NCBI RefSeq assembly: GCF_003072645.1
Contig: NZ_CP028897.1
Location: forward strand, 4,565,501 to 4,629,500
Length of the DNA: 64,000 bases
Direction of reading: 5' to 3'
DNA from: Dongshaea marina
GTDB lineage: Bacteria > Pseudomonadota > Gammaproteobacteria > Enterobacterales > Aeromonadaceae
The position numbers and the translations under genes were made by a program. This document shows, one piece after another, positions 39,195 through 48,184 of this stretch (position 1 is its first letter; every line of letters starts with the position of its first letter). The notes beneath the pieces are model-generated. The model saw only the letters and a list, made by a program, of their open reading frames with translations, was not told where the DNA came from and ran no database searches.

Positions 39195-40871
39195 TCATCT
39201 CCAAACAAACAGCTCATCATTAAATATGATCACATCGACAATATTTTCCTGTAGTGCAGATATTGCATCATCTATGCTCTCCACTATAGGTTCTTCATGC
39301 TTATTAAATGACGTATTAATTAGAGCCGGTTGATTTGTTTTTGAGTGCCAATTTACTAATAACTCATGAACAAAAGGGTCATCCTCTTTTTTTACGATCT
39401 GGGGTCGAGATGTATTATCTACGTGAACAACGGCAGGGCATGTATAACTTAGAAAATCATGGCACTCATATGTCATTGTCATAAATTCAGATGAGTAGTG
39501 CTCTTTTTTCCAGCCAATATAACAATCGGCAGCTAATTCAAAGGCGGTTATTGGAGCGAAAGGCATGAATTCTGTCCTACTCATCCTTTTATTTAGCCAC
39601 TCATTAACACCTTTATCTGACGCAGGATAAATTATACTCCGGTTACACAAAGCCCTTGGCCCAAACTCCATTTTCCCTTTTACAAGGCCAACGACTTTGC
39701 CTTTTCTAAATAACTCCCCTACTAAATCAATAGGGTTTTCAGGTATATCAAATGATAGCTGAGGATATTGTTCTCTTAATATATCCATACATCGAGTCGA
39801 CTCTGGAACTTCTGGCCCTAATTTCATACTAGGGTTCTTGAACCTATATCCATTTTTTTGAAAAGATACTGCAACTGCAGCAGCAAGTGGAAGCCCTTCA
39901 TCCCCCATACATGGAAGGACATACACATTTTTTACACCTTGGATCTCTCTTATTCTTTGGTTCAACTTCACATTACCAAATACACCACCAGCCAAACAAA
40001 CATTCTCACCATTTTTTATGTGCTTGCTGACTATTCCGCATACAATATTCTCAATATGATACTGAGCCGCTGCAGCAATATCTTCTGGATTTTCATCTTT
40101 TAAAAGCTCAGTGAGAGCATCACTATACCCAGAGTAAGAGGGATTATATAAGTCCCCACAGCTTGACATTACTCTTCCATCATCACCAAGACTGATCATT
40201 TTTGTCATAAGAGGAAGAAGTTTGTATTTATTCCCATGTGAAGCAAGCCCTGTAACTTTCCCCTCGTGCCTATTTGCTTTAAATCCAAGCAAGTGAGTTA
40301 TTCTGCCGTAAAAGAACCCTAAACTATCAATTGTCGTTTCTCTTTGTAGAACGTCTACTCCCGACTCACTATATCGACTAACAGTTAATGACTGAAAATC
40401 ACCTCGACCATCACAAGTAACTGTCAATGCCTCTTCAAATGGAGAGCAAATGAATGCGCCAAGAGCATGACATTCGTGATGGTCTATATATACAGCTTTA
40501 CTCTGCAGGTTATTTTTTGCAACGAACTCTTTGAACTCATGGCTCTTCTCTTTGTTATTATTTACTTCGTTAATCATCCTTGTTTTAATTATATCTACGG
40601 ATGCAGGATGACTCTCTTTAAATATGCGCTCTACATATAAATTCAGATGCTTCTCTGGATTAAATCCTGCACTCCACCCATAAGCCACAAAATCAATATC
40701 ATCCAAAGATACTCTTGCTTCATTTAATACATATGAAATTGATCTTGAAGGCCAAGTTTTATGATTTTTTATTCTCGTTAATCTCTCTTCACTAACCGCA
40801 GATATAATGGTGTCAGCATTAACCAGGCATGCACCTGAAACATCATTGTTTGAGATACCAAGAACGAGCAT
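39195..40871 (-). CDS. NodU/CmcH-family carbamoyltransferase
   Basis: A 558-residue O-carbamoyltransferase that moves a carbamoyl group from carbamoyl phosphate onto a hydroxyl, via a carbamoyl-adenylate. The N-terminal domain has the metal-binding DHHECHALGAF near residue 130 and VTCDGRGDFQSLTV, then LAGGVFGNVKLN near 295. The C-terminal domain carries GKMEFGPRALCNRSI near 400 and NTSFNKHEEPIV near 520. Length fits the family. The gene is AT-rich and convergent with the HAD gene. No further biosynthetic genes are next to it, so the substrate is not clear. Confidence 0.9.
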   Translation of the reverse strand: MLVLGISNNDVSGACLVNADTIISAVSEERLTRIKNHKTWPSRSISYVLNEARVSLDDIDFVAYGWSAGFNPEKHLNLYVERIFKESHPASVDIIKTRMINEVNNNKEKSHEFKEFVAKNNLQSKAVYIDHHECHALGAFICSPFEEALTVTCDGRGDFQSLTVSRYSESGVDVLQRETTIDSLGFFYGRITHLLGFKANRHEGKVTGLASHGNKYKLLPLMTKMISLGDDGRVMSSCGDLYNPSYSGYSDALTELLKDENPEDIAAAAQYHIENIVCGIVSKHIKNGENVCLAGGVFGNVKLNQRIREIQGVKNVYVLPCMGDEGLPLAAAVAVSFQKNGYRFKNPSMKLGPEVPESTRCMDILREQYPQLSFDIPENPIDLVGELFRKGKVVGLVKGKMEFGPRALCNRSIIYPASDKGVNEWLNKRMSRTEFMPFAPITAFELAADCYIGWKKEHYSSEFMTMTYECHDFLSYTCPAVVHVDNTSRPQIVKKEDDPFVHELLVNWHSKTNQPALINTSFNKHEEPIVESIDDAISALQENIVDVIIFNDELFVWR

Positions 40872-40993
40872 ACATCAATTTCCATGAGCGAGATCCGTAG
40901 GAACTCTGGATTCTACCACTCGATTAAAACTCAATCAAACAGACAGCTTCTTATGTGTTATGTCAAATAAAAAATAGCTAAAGGCACTCAGTG

Positions 40994-41023
40994 CTTTATA
41001 TGCCAAGGCCTTGGCATATAAAG
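40994..41023. repeat. Perfect 30-bp palindrome
   Basis: CTTTATATGCCAAGG (40994-41008) is followed without spacer by its exact reverse complement (41009-41023). A smaller palindrome, GCACT-C-AGTGC (40984-40994), abuts it on the left. It lies between the yhiN stop and the carbamoyltransferase start. It has no T tail, so it is not a standard terminator. It could still fold at the end of the yhiN mRNA, or be a protein binding site. Confidence 0.8.
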
Positions 41024-41066
41024 AAATTCAGGACTTTATCTCTGCCCGAAGACAAGCCGAATGTCA

Positions 41067-42269
41067 CTATTCAATCTTTAAGGCGTTGCCTGCGGCCACT
41101 CCACTGGACCAGGCCCACTGGAAATTAAAGCCTCCCAGGTGCCCGGCCACGTCGACTACCTCACCGATGAAGTAGAGCCCTTTGACCTTACGAGCCTCCA
41201 TGGTTTTGGAGGAGAGCTCCTGACAGTTGACCCCACCTAACGTCACCTCTGCGGTTCGATAGCCCTCGGTACCATTGGGCAAGATGGACCAGTTGCGCAA
41301 GCTCTCTGCCACCAGCTCAAACTGTTTTGGCCCCAGTCCCTTCAGCGGTTGCTCCAGAAACTTAAGCTCCCCCAGAATCGCACTCACAAAGCGCTTCGGA
41401 TAATAAGAGCTCAGGGTGTTTTTAAGGCTCTGTCCGGGATGAGCCTTCTGTTGAGTCAGTAGCTCAGAGACGATATCCAGCTCCCCCAGCCAATCGATCC
41501 TGACTCTTTCTCCCGGCAGCCAATAGGAGGAGATCTGCAAAATCGCCGGGCCAGATAAGCCCCTGTGGGTGAAGAGCACATTCTCACGGAAGCTGGCTCC
41601 CCCCTCGGCAAAGACCTCAGCGCGCAACGCGATGCCGGAAAGCTCTCCAAAACGCTCCTTATCCTCGGTATGCAGAGTCAGGGGTACCAGCCCGGCCCTG
41701 GGAGGGATTACCTCCAGGCCAAACTCTTCTGCAAGCTGCCAGCCAAAGGCGCTCGCCCCAAGCTTGGGCATCGACAGGCCACCGCTCGCCACCACCAGCG
41801 AGTCACAAACAAGATCGCCCTGAGATGTACTCAGTGCAAACCCAGTTTCCTGGCGGGCGACTTGCTCAACCTTGCACTGATAACTAAACTCAACCCCGGC
41901 GCTACGGCACTCACTGATGAGTAGCTCGACGATCGCCTTGGCACTCTCATCACAGAAAAGCTGTCCCCAGTCCCGTTCGTGGTATGGGATCCCATGCTTT
42001 TCAACCAGGGCGATAAAATCCCAGGGAGTAAAACGTGCCAAAGCCGATTTACAGAAGTGAGGGTTAGCGGATACGAAATCAGCGGGAGTGAGATCCTTAT
42101 TGGTAAAGTTGCAGCGGCCGCCACCGGAGATCAGCAGTTTACGCCCCGGGCGTTTGCCATGCTCCAGCACCAACACCCGTAACCCACGCCGCGCCGCCGT
42201 TGCGGCGCACATCAGTCCGGATGCACCTGCACCGATAATTATACTGTCCCAGCTCTGCTGTTGATTCAC
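41067..42269 (-). CDS. yhiN: HI0933/YhiN-family flavoprotein
   Basis: A 400-residue FAD-binding oxidoreductase of the HI0933/BaiN type. The FAD loop IIGAGASGLMCAATAARRG is at 11-29, followed by the family signature GRKLLISGGGRCNFTN near 44-59. LFTHRGLSGPAILQIS and the C-terminal FIGEVVDVAGHLGGFNFQWAWSSG are also typical. The physiological substrate in this family is mostly unknown. It overlaps the upstream channel gene by four bases. Confidence 0.9.
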   Translation of the reverse strand: MNQQQSWDSIIIGAGASGLMCAATAARRGLRVLVLEHGKRPGRKLLISGGGRCNFTNKDLTPADFVSANPHFCKSALARFTPWDFIALVEKHGIPYHERDWGQLFCDESAKAIVELLISECRSAGVEFSYQCKVEQVARQETGFALSTSQGDLVCDSLVVASGGLSMPKLGASAFGWQLAEEFGLEVIPPRAGLVPLTLHTEDKERFGELSGIALRAEVFAEGGASFRENVLFTHRGLSGPAILQISSYWLPGERVRIDWLGELDIVSELLTQQKAHPGQSLKNTLSSYYPKRFVSAILGELKFLEQPLKGLGPKQFELVAESLRNWSILPNGTEGYRTAEVTLGGVNCQELSSKTMEARKVKGLYFIGEVVDVAGHLGGFNFQWAWSSGVAAGNALKIE

Positions 42270-43411
42270 GTCTCTGGCTCATTGGATAAAGGGGCGTTGA
42301 TTTTAGCCATTTTTTCAGCAGAATCCAGCCCGGATGGCAGGGACTCCAGGTGCACAGACTGGGTTGGGAACGCAAAATCGGCCCCGTTTTGGTGCACAAT
42401 CTCGATGATCTCCACCATCACCCGCTGCTTGGCCTCCTGAAACTCGATCCAGTTGGTGGTGCGGGTGAAGGTATAGACCATGATATCCAGCGAGGAGGGG
42501 CCAAAGCCGTTGAGATTCACGATCAGGGTCTGATTCTGATCGATATCCGGATGCTGCTGCAGCATCGACTTAATATCGGCAACCACCTTGGTCAGCAATT
42601 TGGAGTCCTGGTAGCGGATGCCGATCGTCTCCTTGATCCGCCGATTGCTCATCCGCGATGGATTCTCAACAGAGATCGAGGTGAAAGCACCATTTGGAAC
42701 ATACAGTGGTCGTTTATCAAAGGTCCTAATCAGGGTTGAACGCCAGCCAATCCGCTCGACGGTTCCCTCGATACTGCGATCGGGTGAGCGCACCCAGTCT
42801 CCGACCTTAAAGGGCCGATCCAGGTAAATCATCAACGCGCCGAAGAAGTTCGCCAGCATATCCTTGGCACCGATACCGATTACCAGGCCACTGACACTAC
42901 CGAAGGCCACCACACCCGACAGGCTCACTCCCAACATCTGGAAGATGATCAAAGCGCCGATCACCACCACGGTAGCTCGTAGAAGCTTTCCTATCGCCAA
43001 TACCGTGGTGGTATCCCGACCGCGTGTCAGCTGATTATGCTCACCACGGCGAATCAGTCGGATCAGGAACCAGACGATCACCAGGACATAGCAGATCCGC
43101 CGGGTGGGGTCGATGTAGTCGGCCCATTTGCCGCTCAGCTCACTGGCAAGCAGATGCAGCAGAGCCAGTGCCCCGGTCAGCCAGATCAACACCTTGACCG
43201 GTTTATTGATGGCATACCACAGGCTGTCATCCCACAGGGTCTTACTCTTGCCGACCAGACGCTCAATCCGCCGGCCCACATGACCCCAGATCAGCAATCC
43301 AGCCAGTATCAAAACAACCAGAAATAAGGCCTCAACCAGCCAGCCATGCTCTGTCAGATACTGATGCACCGGCTCCCACCACTGAAGATTCATCATATTC
43401 CCCATCATCAA
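42266..43411 (-). CDS. Mechanosensitive channel, MscS family
   Basis: A 381-residue inner-membrane channel. Hydrophobic segments lie near 25-45, 75-95, 105-120, 140-160 and 165-195. The last forms the MscS pore and beta domain entry: GVVAFGSVSGLVIGIGAKDMLANFFGALMIYLDRPFKVGDWV. The C-terminal cytoplasmic domain follows. It probably releases solutes upon osmotic downshift. Several ATG codons are near the start (MMMGNMMN), so the exact start is uncertain. It overlaps yhiN by four bases. Confidence 0.9.
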   Translation of the reverse strand: MMMGNMMNLQWWEPVHQYLTEHGWLVEALFLVVLILAGLLIWGHVGRRIERLVGKSKTLWDDSLWYAINKPVKVLIWLTGALALLHLLASELSGKWADYIDPTRRICYVLVIVWFLIRLIRRGEHNQLTRGRDTTTVLAIGKLLRATVVVIGALIIFQMLGVSLSGVVAFGSVSGLVIGIGAKDMLANFFGALMIYLDRPFKVGDWVRSPDRSIEGTVERIGWRSTLIRTFDKRPLYVPNGAFTSISVENPSRMSNRRIKETIGIRYQDSKLLTKVVADIKSMLQQHPDIDQNQTLIVNLNGFGPSSLDIMVYTFTRTTNWIEFQEAKQRVMVEIIEIVHQNGADFAFPTQSVHLESLPSGLDSAEKMAKINAPLSNEPET

Positions 43412-43436
43412 AAAAAGGCTGGGATTTAGCCCAGCC
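43405..43436 (-). terminator. Terminator after ftnA
   Basis: On the minus strand GGCTGGG/CCCAGCC (43417-43423 with 43430-43436) is followed by a run of seven T. It lies 13 bases after the ferritin stop and directly touches the first ATG codons of the channel gene. A later start and promoter for that gene are therefore possible. Confidence 0.85.
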
Positions 43437-43448
43437 AGTCATTATCGT

Positions 43449-44000
43449 TTATCCCTGTGAGCCAACCTGGGCTCCGTTGGCCATCATCACCGAGCCATTT
43501 TTCTCCGGATTATCCAGCATCTCCTGGAGCTCCCTGTCAATGAGATAGAGCCCATGACCATCCTTGCCAAGCAGCTCAAGCTTGTCGACAATCCCCTTGA
43601 ACAGCTTCTCCTCCTCATGCTGCTCTGCGACATACCACTGCAGGAAGTTAAAGGTCGAGTAGTCCTGAGTGGTAAAGGCAACATGAGCCAGTTCATTGAT
43701 CTTCTTGGTCACCAGGTACTCATGCTCAAGGGTCTTATGAAACACATCATTGAGTGATTCAAACTCATGAGCCGGCGCCGCGATCGCCCCCAGGATCGGC
43801 ATCGCCCCTGTTTCACTCACATAGGTAAACAGACGCTCCATATGCTCACGCTCTTCAATGGCGTGATGGCTCATGAACTTGGCTGCCCCCTGAAAGCCCC
43901 GGGCCTCACACCAGGCGCTCATCTGCAGATACAGATTGGAGGAGTAGAACTCGAGATTGATCTGCTCGTTCAGTTTTTCAATCATCGATTTATGTAACAT
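43449..44000 (-). CDS. ftnA: Non-heme ferritin FtnA
   Basis: A 183-residue bacterial ferritin of the FtnA type, which oxidises and stores iron in a 24-subunit shell. Ferroxidase ligands are visible in [15 protein letters not shown] (E near 17) and [14 protein letters not shown] (E and H near 50), with further acidic residues in [10 protein letters not shown] (about 127-137). No heme-binding methionine of bacterioferritin is apparent. It has its own terminator. Confidence 0.95.
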   Translation of the reverse strand: MLHKSMIEKLNEQINLEFYSSNLYLQMSAWCEARGFQGAAKFMSHHAIEEREHMERLFTYVSETGAMPILGAIAAPAHEFESLNDVFHKTLEHEYLVTKKINELAHVAFTTQDYSTFNFLQWYVAEQHEEEKLFKGIVDKLELLGKDGHGLYLIDRELQEMLDNPEKNGSVMMANGAQVGSQG

Positions 44001-44181
44001 CGTTTGCCATCCTTCTTTGCAACTTAGGTTGATTCCACCTGCTAGTGTGACAAACCCTCCCTGATTTCACCACCCTATTAACAAACTGGCTGAGTTGGCC
44101 AACATATTCTGCGACCTATGGACTCACCTGCAACAGCATCTGTTATGCTAAAACGATAAAGACCAGCATCGGGACAGAGGT

Positions 44182-46021
44182 TTGCTCATCTACAGGCTCG
44201 GGTTTGGATTGGCACTGCTCATGGCAGGCACGGCTTATGGAATGGATCTCTCCAATCTCGCTGCCGCTATCAGCATCGAAAAACTCTCCACAGATGATGC
44301 CTGCCCAAAAATCAGTAGCTCCCCGGTCAAGCTCTCAATGGAGCACAATCTGCTCAGCATGAGTCTGGATAGCCTGACGCTGGATCTGCGCTGTAAAAGC
44401 TCCTCTGCCCACCAGAGCCCCCCCGCATCTTCATGGCTCCCACCCGAGGCGCCCGCCTGGCTTCAGTGGCTTCCCGATGCAAAACTGTCTATTCAGCATA
44501 TCTTGGTGCAACTGCCACACAAAAAAGTGAGGGGAACTCTCAGCGCCAACTATCAGGGCAGAGAACTCACCTTGACAGGAGAACTTGAGCACCAGAAATT
44601 CAATGCAAAGGCTAGCCTCACAGAGCATGGCTGGCGTCTCGGGGCGAAACTCCCCACAGAGCTCATCAGCCTGCTGGCTCCTAAACTTCAGCTTACAAAG
44701 CCCCTTAAACTGGATGCTGAAGGGACTTTATCCCCCCTGCAAGGAAGCTGGCAGCTCGGCTGGCAGGGTGCCATCAAGTATCCACCCTATGCCTTTAACG
44801 CAAAATCAGATCTCGGGGGACTCTTAAACCCTCACTGCTAACCATAGCCCCCGACTCCATAGTCACTCTGAAAACGACTCGGAATGACTCATCAAGACTC
44901 AAGCAACTCTCGATTCGCTTTTCCCGGTCGGAACTTACCCCCGAGAGATTCTCAATACCGATGCAGCTAAGCATCGCCCCTGAGACAGCTCTTGCTAAAA
45001 AATTGGCAAACACAATCAAGGCACAGCTCGGACTCCTGATCACTCCCCAACAGCAAAAGATGCAACTCTCTTTAACCCTGCCCCCCATCAAGCCCATTCA
45101 GACGGATCTCACTTGGCGGCAGGGGGTAGAGATCTCGATTCCCAAACAGGAGATCCCAGCTCGGGATATTGCCAGCTGGGCCAGGCAGTTTCGCTTGTTC
45201 AAAGGTAAGGATCTCAAGGTCTACTCGGGGAGCCTGGTCGTTTCCGCTATCCCAGCCAAAGAGCAACTCAGGGTGCAGGCTGAGCTTCGAGGAGTGGATG
45301 CGAATATTCAGCAATTTGAGATCACAGACCTCAATAGTGAGTTTAAGGCTAAGCTCAACTCACAAAGCTGGCACCCGATAGCCCCACCGGAGCTAATGCT
45401 TCGGGCAAAGCAACTCAATGTTGGAATTCCCTTAGATCAACTGAACCTTGAGGTGCAGGGTGTCGCACCGCCACGACTCCAACAGTTTGAGACCAAACTA
45501 CTGGGAGGCAGTTTAACCGCCAGGGATATTCCAATCTCAGAAAATACCAGGGGATTATTTGGCTGAAACATATCTCGCTTGCCGAGTTACTCAAGCTCCC
45601 CAATCTTACAGGTCTCAGTGGTGAAGGCTATCTGGATGGATCCCTGCCCTTTCACTGGGAGAGTGGGCTCTCTATCGAACAGGGCGAGATCCATAACCGG
45701 GGACCGGGGCATCTCAGCTACATTCCTGAGCCCAAGATCCTCAAAATGAGCCAGGGGAACCCATCGATGAGCCTGCTACTCAGATTATTGAAGGATCTCA
45801 ACTACCACCAGCTCAGCTCTCAGGTCAGCTATCAGAGCAACGGAGACACGACACTTAAGGTCTCTATCAAGGGCAAGAGTCCGGCCCTGAGCGCACAACG
45901 GGAGGTCAACTTTAACTACACGCACCAGGAAAATCTGTTACAACTACTAAAGAGCCTGCGGATCACCCATGATGTTGAGACGCAGCTGGACCGACTTCTC
46001 GGTGGAAAGGACGAATCATGA
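44182..46021 (+). CDS. ydbH: YdbH-like AsmA-family protein (two frameshifts)
   Basis: YdbH belongs to the AsmA-like group of envelope-spanning proteins implicated in phospholipid transport to the outer membrane. With YnbE it forms an intermembrane bridge. Here an N-terminal hydrophobic segment is followed by beta-rich sequence. The reading breaks at GGGGG (44815-44819) and GGGG (45550-45553); adding one G at each gives a single frame to 46021 and about 613 residues. This is shorter than E. coli YdbH (879). The start is a TTG codon with a CAGAGG site, an imperfect choice. The stop overlaps ynbE as ATGA. Confidence 0.82.
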
Positions 46022-46206
46022 CCAAGCGACTGGTACTACTTACTATGTTCCTGTTTGCACTTGCTGCCTGTACCCCAAGGGTTGAAGTGGCAGTGCCAGA
46101 CAAACCCATCACGGTAAATCTCAATGTCAAAATCGATCACGAGATCCGAGTTAAGGTAGATAAAGAGCTGGATCAACTGTTTGAAGATAACAGTGGACTG
46201 TTTTAA
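46018..46206 (+). CDS. ynbE: YnbE lipoprotein
   Basis: A 62-residue outer-membrane lipoprotein (hydrophobic start, lipobox LAAC with C18) matching YnbE in the stretch TPRVEVAVPDKPITVNLNVKIDHEIRV. YnbE stacks against the C-terminal end of YdbH by beta-strand addition, completing the bridge. It lies between ydbH and ydbL, the standard order. Confidence 0.93.
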   Translation: MTKRLVLLTMFLFALAACTPRVEVAVPDKPITVNLNVKIDHEIRVKVDKELDQLFEDNSGLF

Positions 46207-46219
46207 TCAAGGAGATGCT

Positions 46220-46534
46220 ATGAAACGCCTGATTATCCTGTTTAGCGCACTCTTGCTAAGCTTTTCTGCATTAGCCCTGAACCTGCAACAAGCCAAACAA
46301 CAAGGACTGGTTGGAGAGCAGGCCAACGGCCTGCTAGGCGTGGTCAAGGGAGGCCCAGGGGTTGGTGAGCTGGTTGCGAATGTCAATGCACAGCGTCTAC
46401 AGCAATATAAGAAGATCGCCAGAAAAAGTGGCGCCAGCCTGCAACAGGTCCAGGATCTGGCGGGCCAAAAGACCCTTAAAAATGCCAGTCCCGGTCAGTA
46501 TGTTCAGGGCTCTGGCGGCTGGCGCAAAAAATAG
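46220..46534 (+). CDS. ydbL: YdbL, DUF1318 periplasmic protein
   Basis: A 104-residue exported protein: signal peptide to about residue 19 (MKRLIILFSALLLSFSALA), then the DUF1318 segment LNLQQAKQQGLVGEQANGLLGVV. YdbL is reported to act as a chaperone that prevents YnbE multimers from forming. The start at 46220 has an AAGGAG site. It ends 12 bases before convergent comM. Confidence 0.93.
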   Translation: MKRLIILFSALLLSFSALALNLQQAKQQGLVGEQANGLLGVVKGGPGVGELVANVNAQRLQQYKKIARKSGASLQQVQDLAGQKTLKNASPGQYVQGSGGWRKK

Positions 46535-46546
46535 ATTCTGATACGT

Positions 46547-48061
46547 TTAATAGCGGCTCAGCTCCTGAAGCAGCCGCTCCATCGCCCGATATCCCAGGGC
46601 CTCAGCCAGGTGCTCATGAGCTATCTGTGGCTCATCGCTCAGATCGGCTATGGTTCGGGAAACCTTGAGGATCCTGTGCCAGGCCCGCACCGATAACCCC
46701 AGCTTATGGATGGCGTTCTCCAAAAACAGGCTCTCCTGCTCACTCAGGGTGCAATACTGTTTGAGCTCGGCCGCGCTCAGGTGTGCATTTAACTTGCCGG
46801 CCCTGCTTACCATCCGCTGCTGTGCCGCCAGGATCCTCTCGCGTACCTCGGCCGATGACTCCCCCTCGGCTCGGGGGTGAGTCAGTTCTCCGCGCTCCAG
46901 TGCGGCAACTTCGACACTCAGATCAAAGCGATCCAACAGCGGCCCGGAGAGTTTACGCAGGTAGCGCAGGATCTGCTCCGGCGAGTCCCGGCGCCGCTCT
47001 CCACGATAATAACCACCGGGACAGGGGTTCATCGCCGCAATCAGCTGAAAACGGGCAGGAAAGGTGAGCTGTCCGGCCGAGCGAGAGATGGTGATGTCGC
47101 CACTTTCCAGGGGTTGCCTCAAGATCTCAAGGGCCCGGCGTTCGAACTCAGGCAACTCATCCAGAAACAGCACTCCATGATGAGCTAATGAAATCTCACC
47201 AGGGCGTGGAATGGTTCCCCCTCCCGCCAGTGCTATGGGTGAGGCGCTATGATGAGGCGCCCTGAACGGCCTTTGATACCAATGGTAAGAGGTGACAGGG
47301 TGGCCAGCCGCACTGTGGATCACGGCTCGCTCCCGAGCCTGCTCTTCACTGAGCTCAGGAAGCAATCCGGTCAATCGCTGAGCCAGCATACTCTTGCCGG
47401 TGCCCGGAGGCCCAAGCAGTAACAGGTGGTGGGCTCCGGCTGCAGCAATCTCCAGCGCACGCTTGGCATGCTGCTGACCGATGACATCCCTGAGATCCGA
47501 CAGAAGCTCTGGTGGTGAGTCCTCTTCGAGCAGAGGTTGATTAAGCTCGGTGCAGCCGTTGAGAAAGCCGGTGACCTCCAACAGATGGGTCGCGGTTCGT
47601 ACCGAGGTATCTTGCAGGCAGGCAGACTCACTACCATTTTCGACGGGCAGGATAAGCTCCCGATTGGCACTTTTTGCGGCCAGAGTCGCAGCCAGGGCAC
47701 CATGGACCGGACGGATTTCGCCGGACAGGGCAAGCTCTCCGAGAAACTCATAGCGGGAAAGCTTGCTGGCGGGGATCTGCTCAGAAGCAGCCAGGATCCC
47801 CAGGGCAACCGCCAGATCATAGCGCCCTCCCTGCTTGGGGAGATCGGCCGGGGCCAGATTTACGGTAATTTTCTGCGAAGGGAAGGTAAAGCCGGAGTTC
47901 AGCAGGGCGCTGCGCACCCGGTCCCGGGCCTCACGAACCGAAGCTTCCGGTAATCCGACGATTGCAAAGCCGGGAAGCCCCGCCGACAGGTGGGTTTCGA
48001 CAGTTATTTCGGGGGCCCCTACCCCCAGGCAAGCCCGGGTATTGATAATCGAAAGAGACAT
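46547..48061 (-). CDS. comM: ComM/YifB AAA+ ATPase
   Basis: ComM is a Mg-chelatase-like AAA+ helicase that promotes branch migration during natural transformation. The start at 48061 gives MSLSIINTRACLG, the conserved N-terminus, and 504 residues. An upstream extension of 21 codons is not family-like. A Lon-protease-like N-terminal domain is followed by Walker A GPPGTGKS, the insert PFRAPHHSAS, Walker B VLFLDELPEF and NPCPGGYY. Convergent with ydbL. Confidence 0.95.
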   Translation of the reverse strand: MSLSIINTRACLGVGAPEITVETHLSAGLPGFAIVGLPEASVREARDRVRSALLNSGFTFPSQKITVNLAPADLPKQGGRYDLAVALGILAASEQIPASKLSRYEFLGELALSGEIRPVHGALAATLAAKSANRELILPVENGSESACLQDTSVRTATHLLEVTGFLNGCTELNQPLLEEDSPPELLSDLRDVIGQQHAKRALEIAAAGAHHLLLLGPPGTGKSMLAQRLTGLLPELSEEQARERAVIHSAAGHPVTSYHWYQRPFRAPHHSASPIALAGGGTIPRPGEISLAHHGVLFLDELPEFERRALEILRQPLESGDITISRSAGQLTFPARFQLIAAMNPCPGGYYRGERRRDSPEQILRYLRKLSGPLLDRFDLSVEVAALERGELTHPRAEGESSAEVRERILAAQQRMVSRAGKLNAHLSAAELKQYCTLSEQESLFLENAIHKLGLSVRAWHRILKVSRTIADLSDEPQIAHEHLAEALGYRAMERLLQELSRY

Positions 48062-48134
48062 ACACAGAACCTTTCCATGGCCAGGTACACTTCCAAGTGT
48101 GCGCAAAAAACAATCGGCCGCCAAGGCTTAGGCC

Positions 48135-48160
48135 AAAAAAAGCCATGCTGAGCATGGCTT
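48135..48160 (-). terminator. Terminator of the hemCDXY operon
   Basis: AGCCATGCT and AGCATGGCT (48141-48159) form a stem with almost no loop, next to TTTTTT on the minus strand. It lies about 25 bases past the hemY stop. Confidence 0.85.
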
Positions 48161-48184
48161 TTTCAATCCCGGGCTTTGGTAGCA

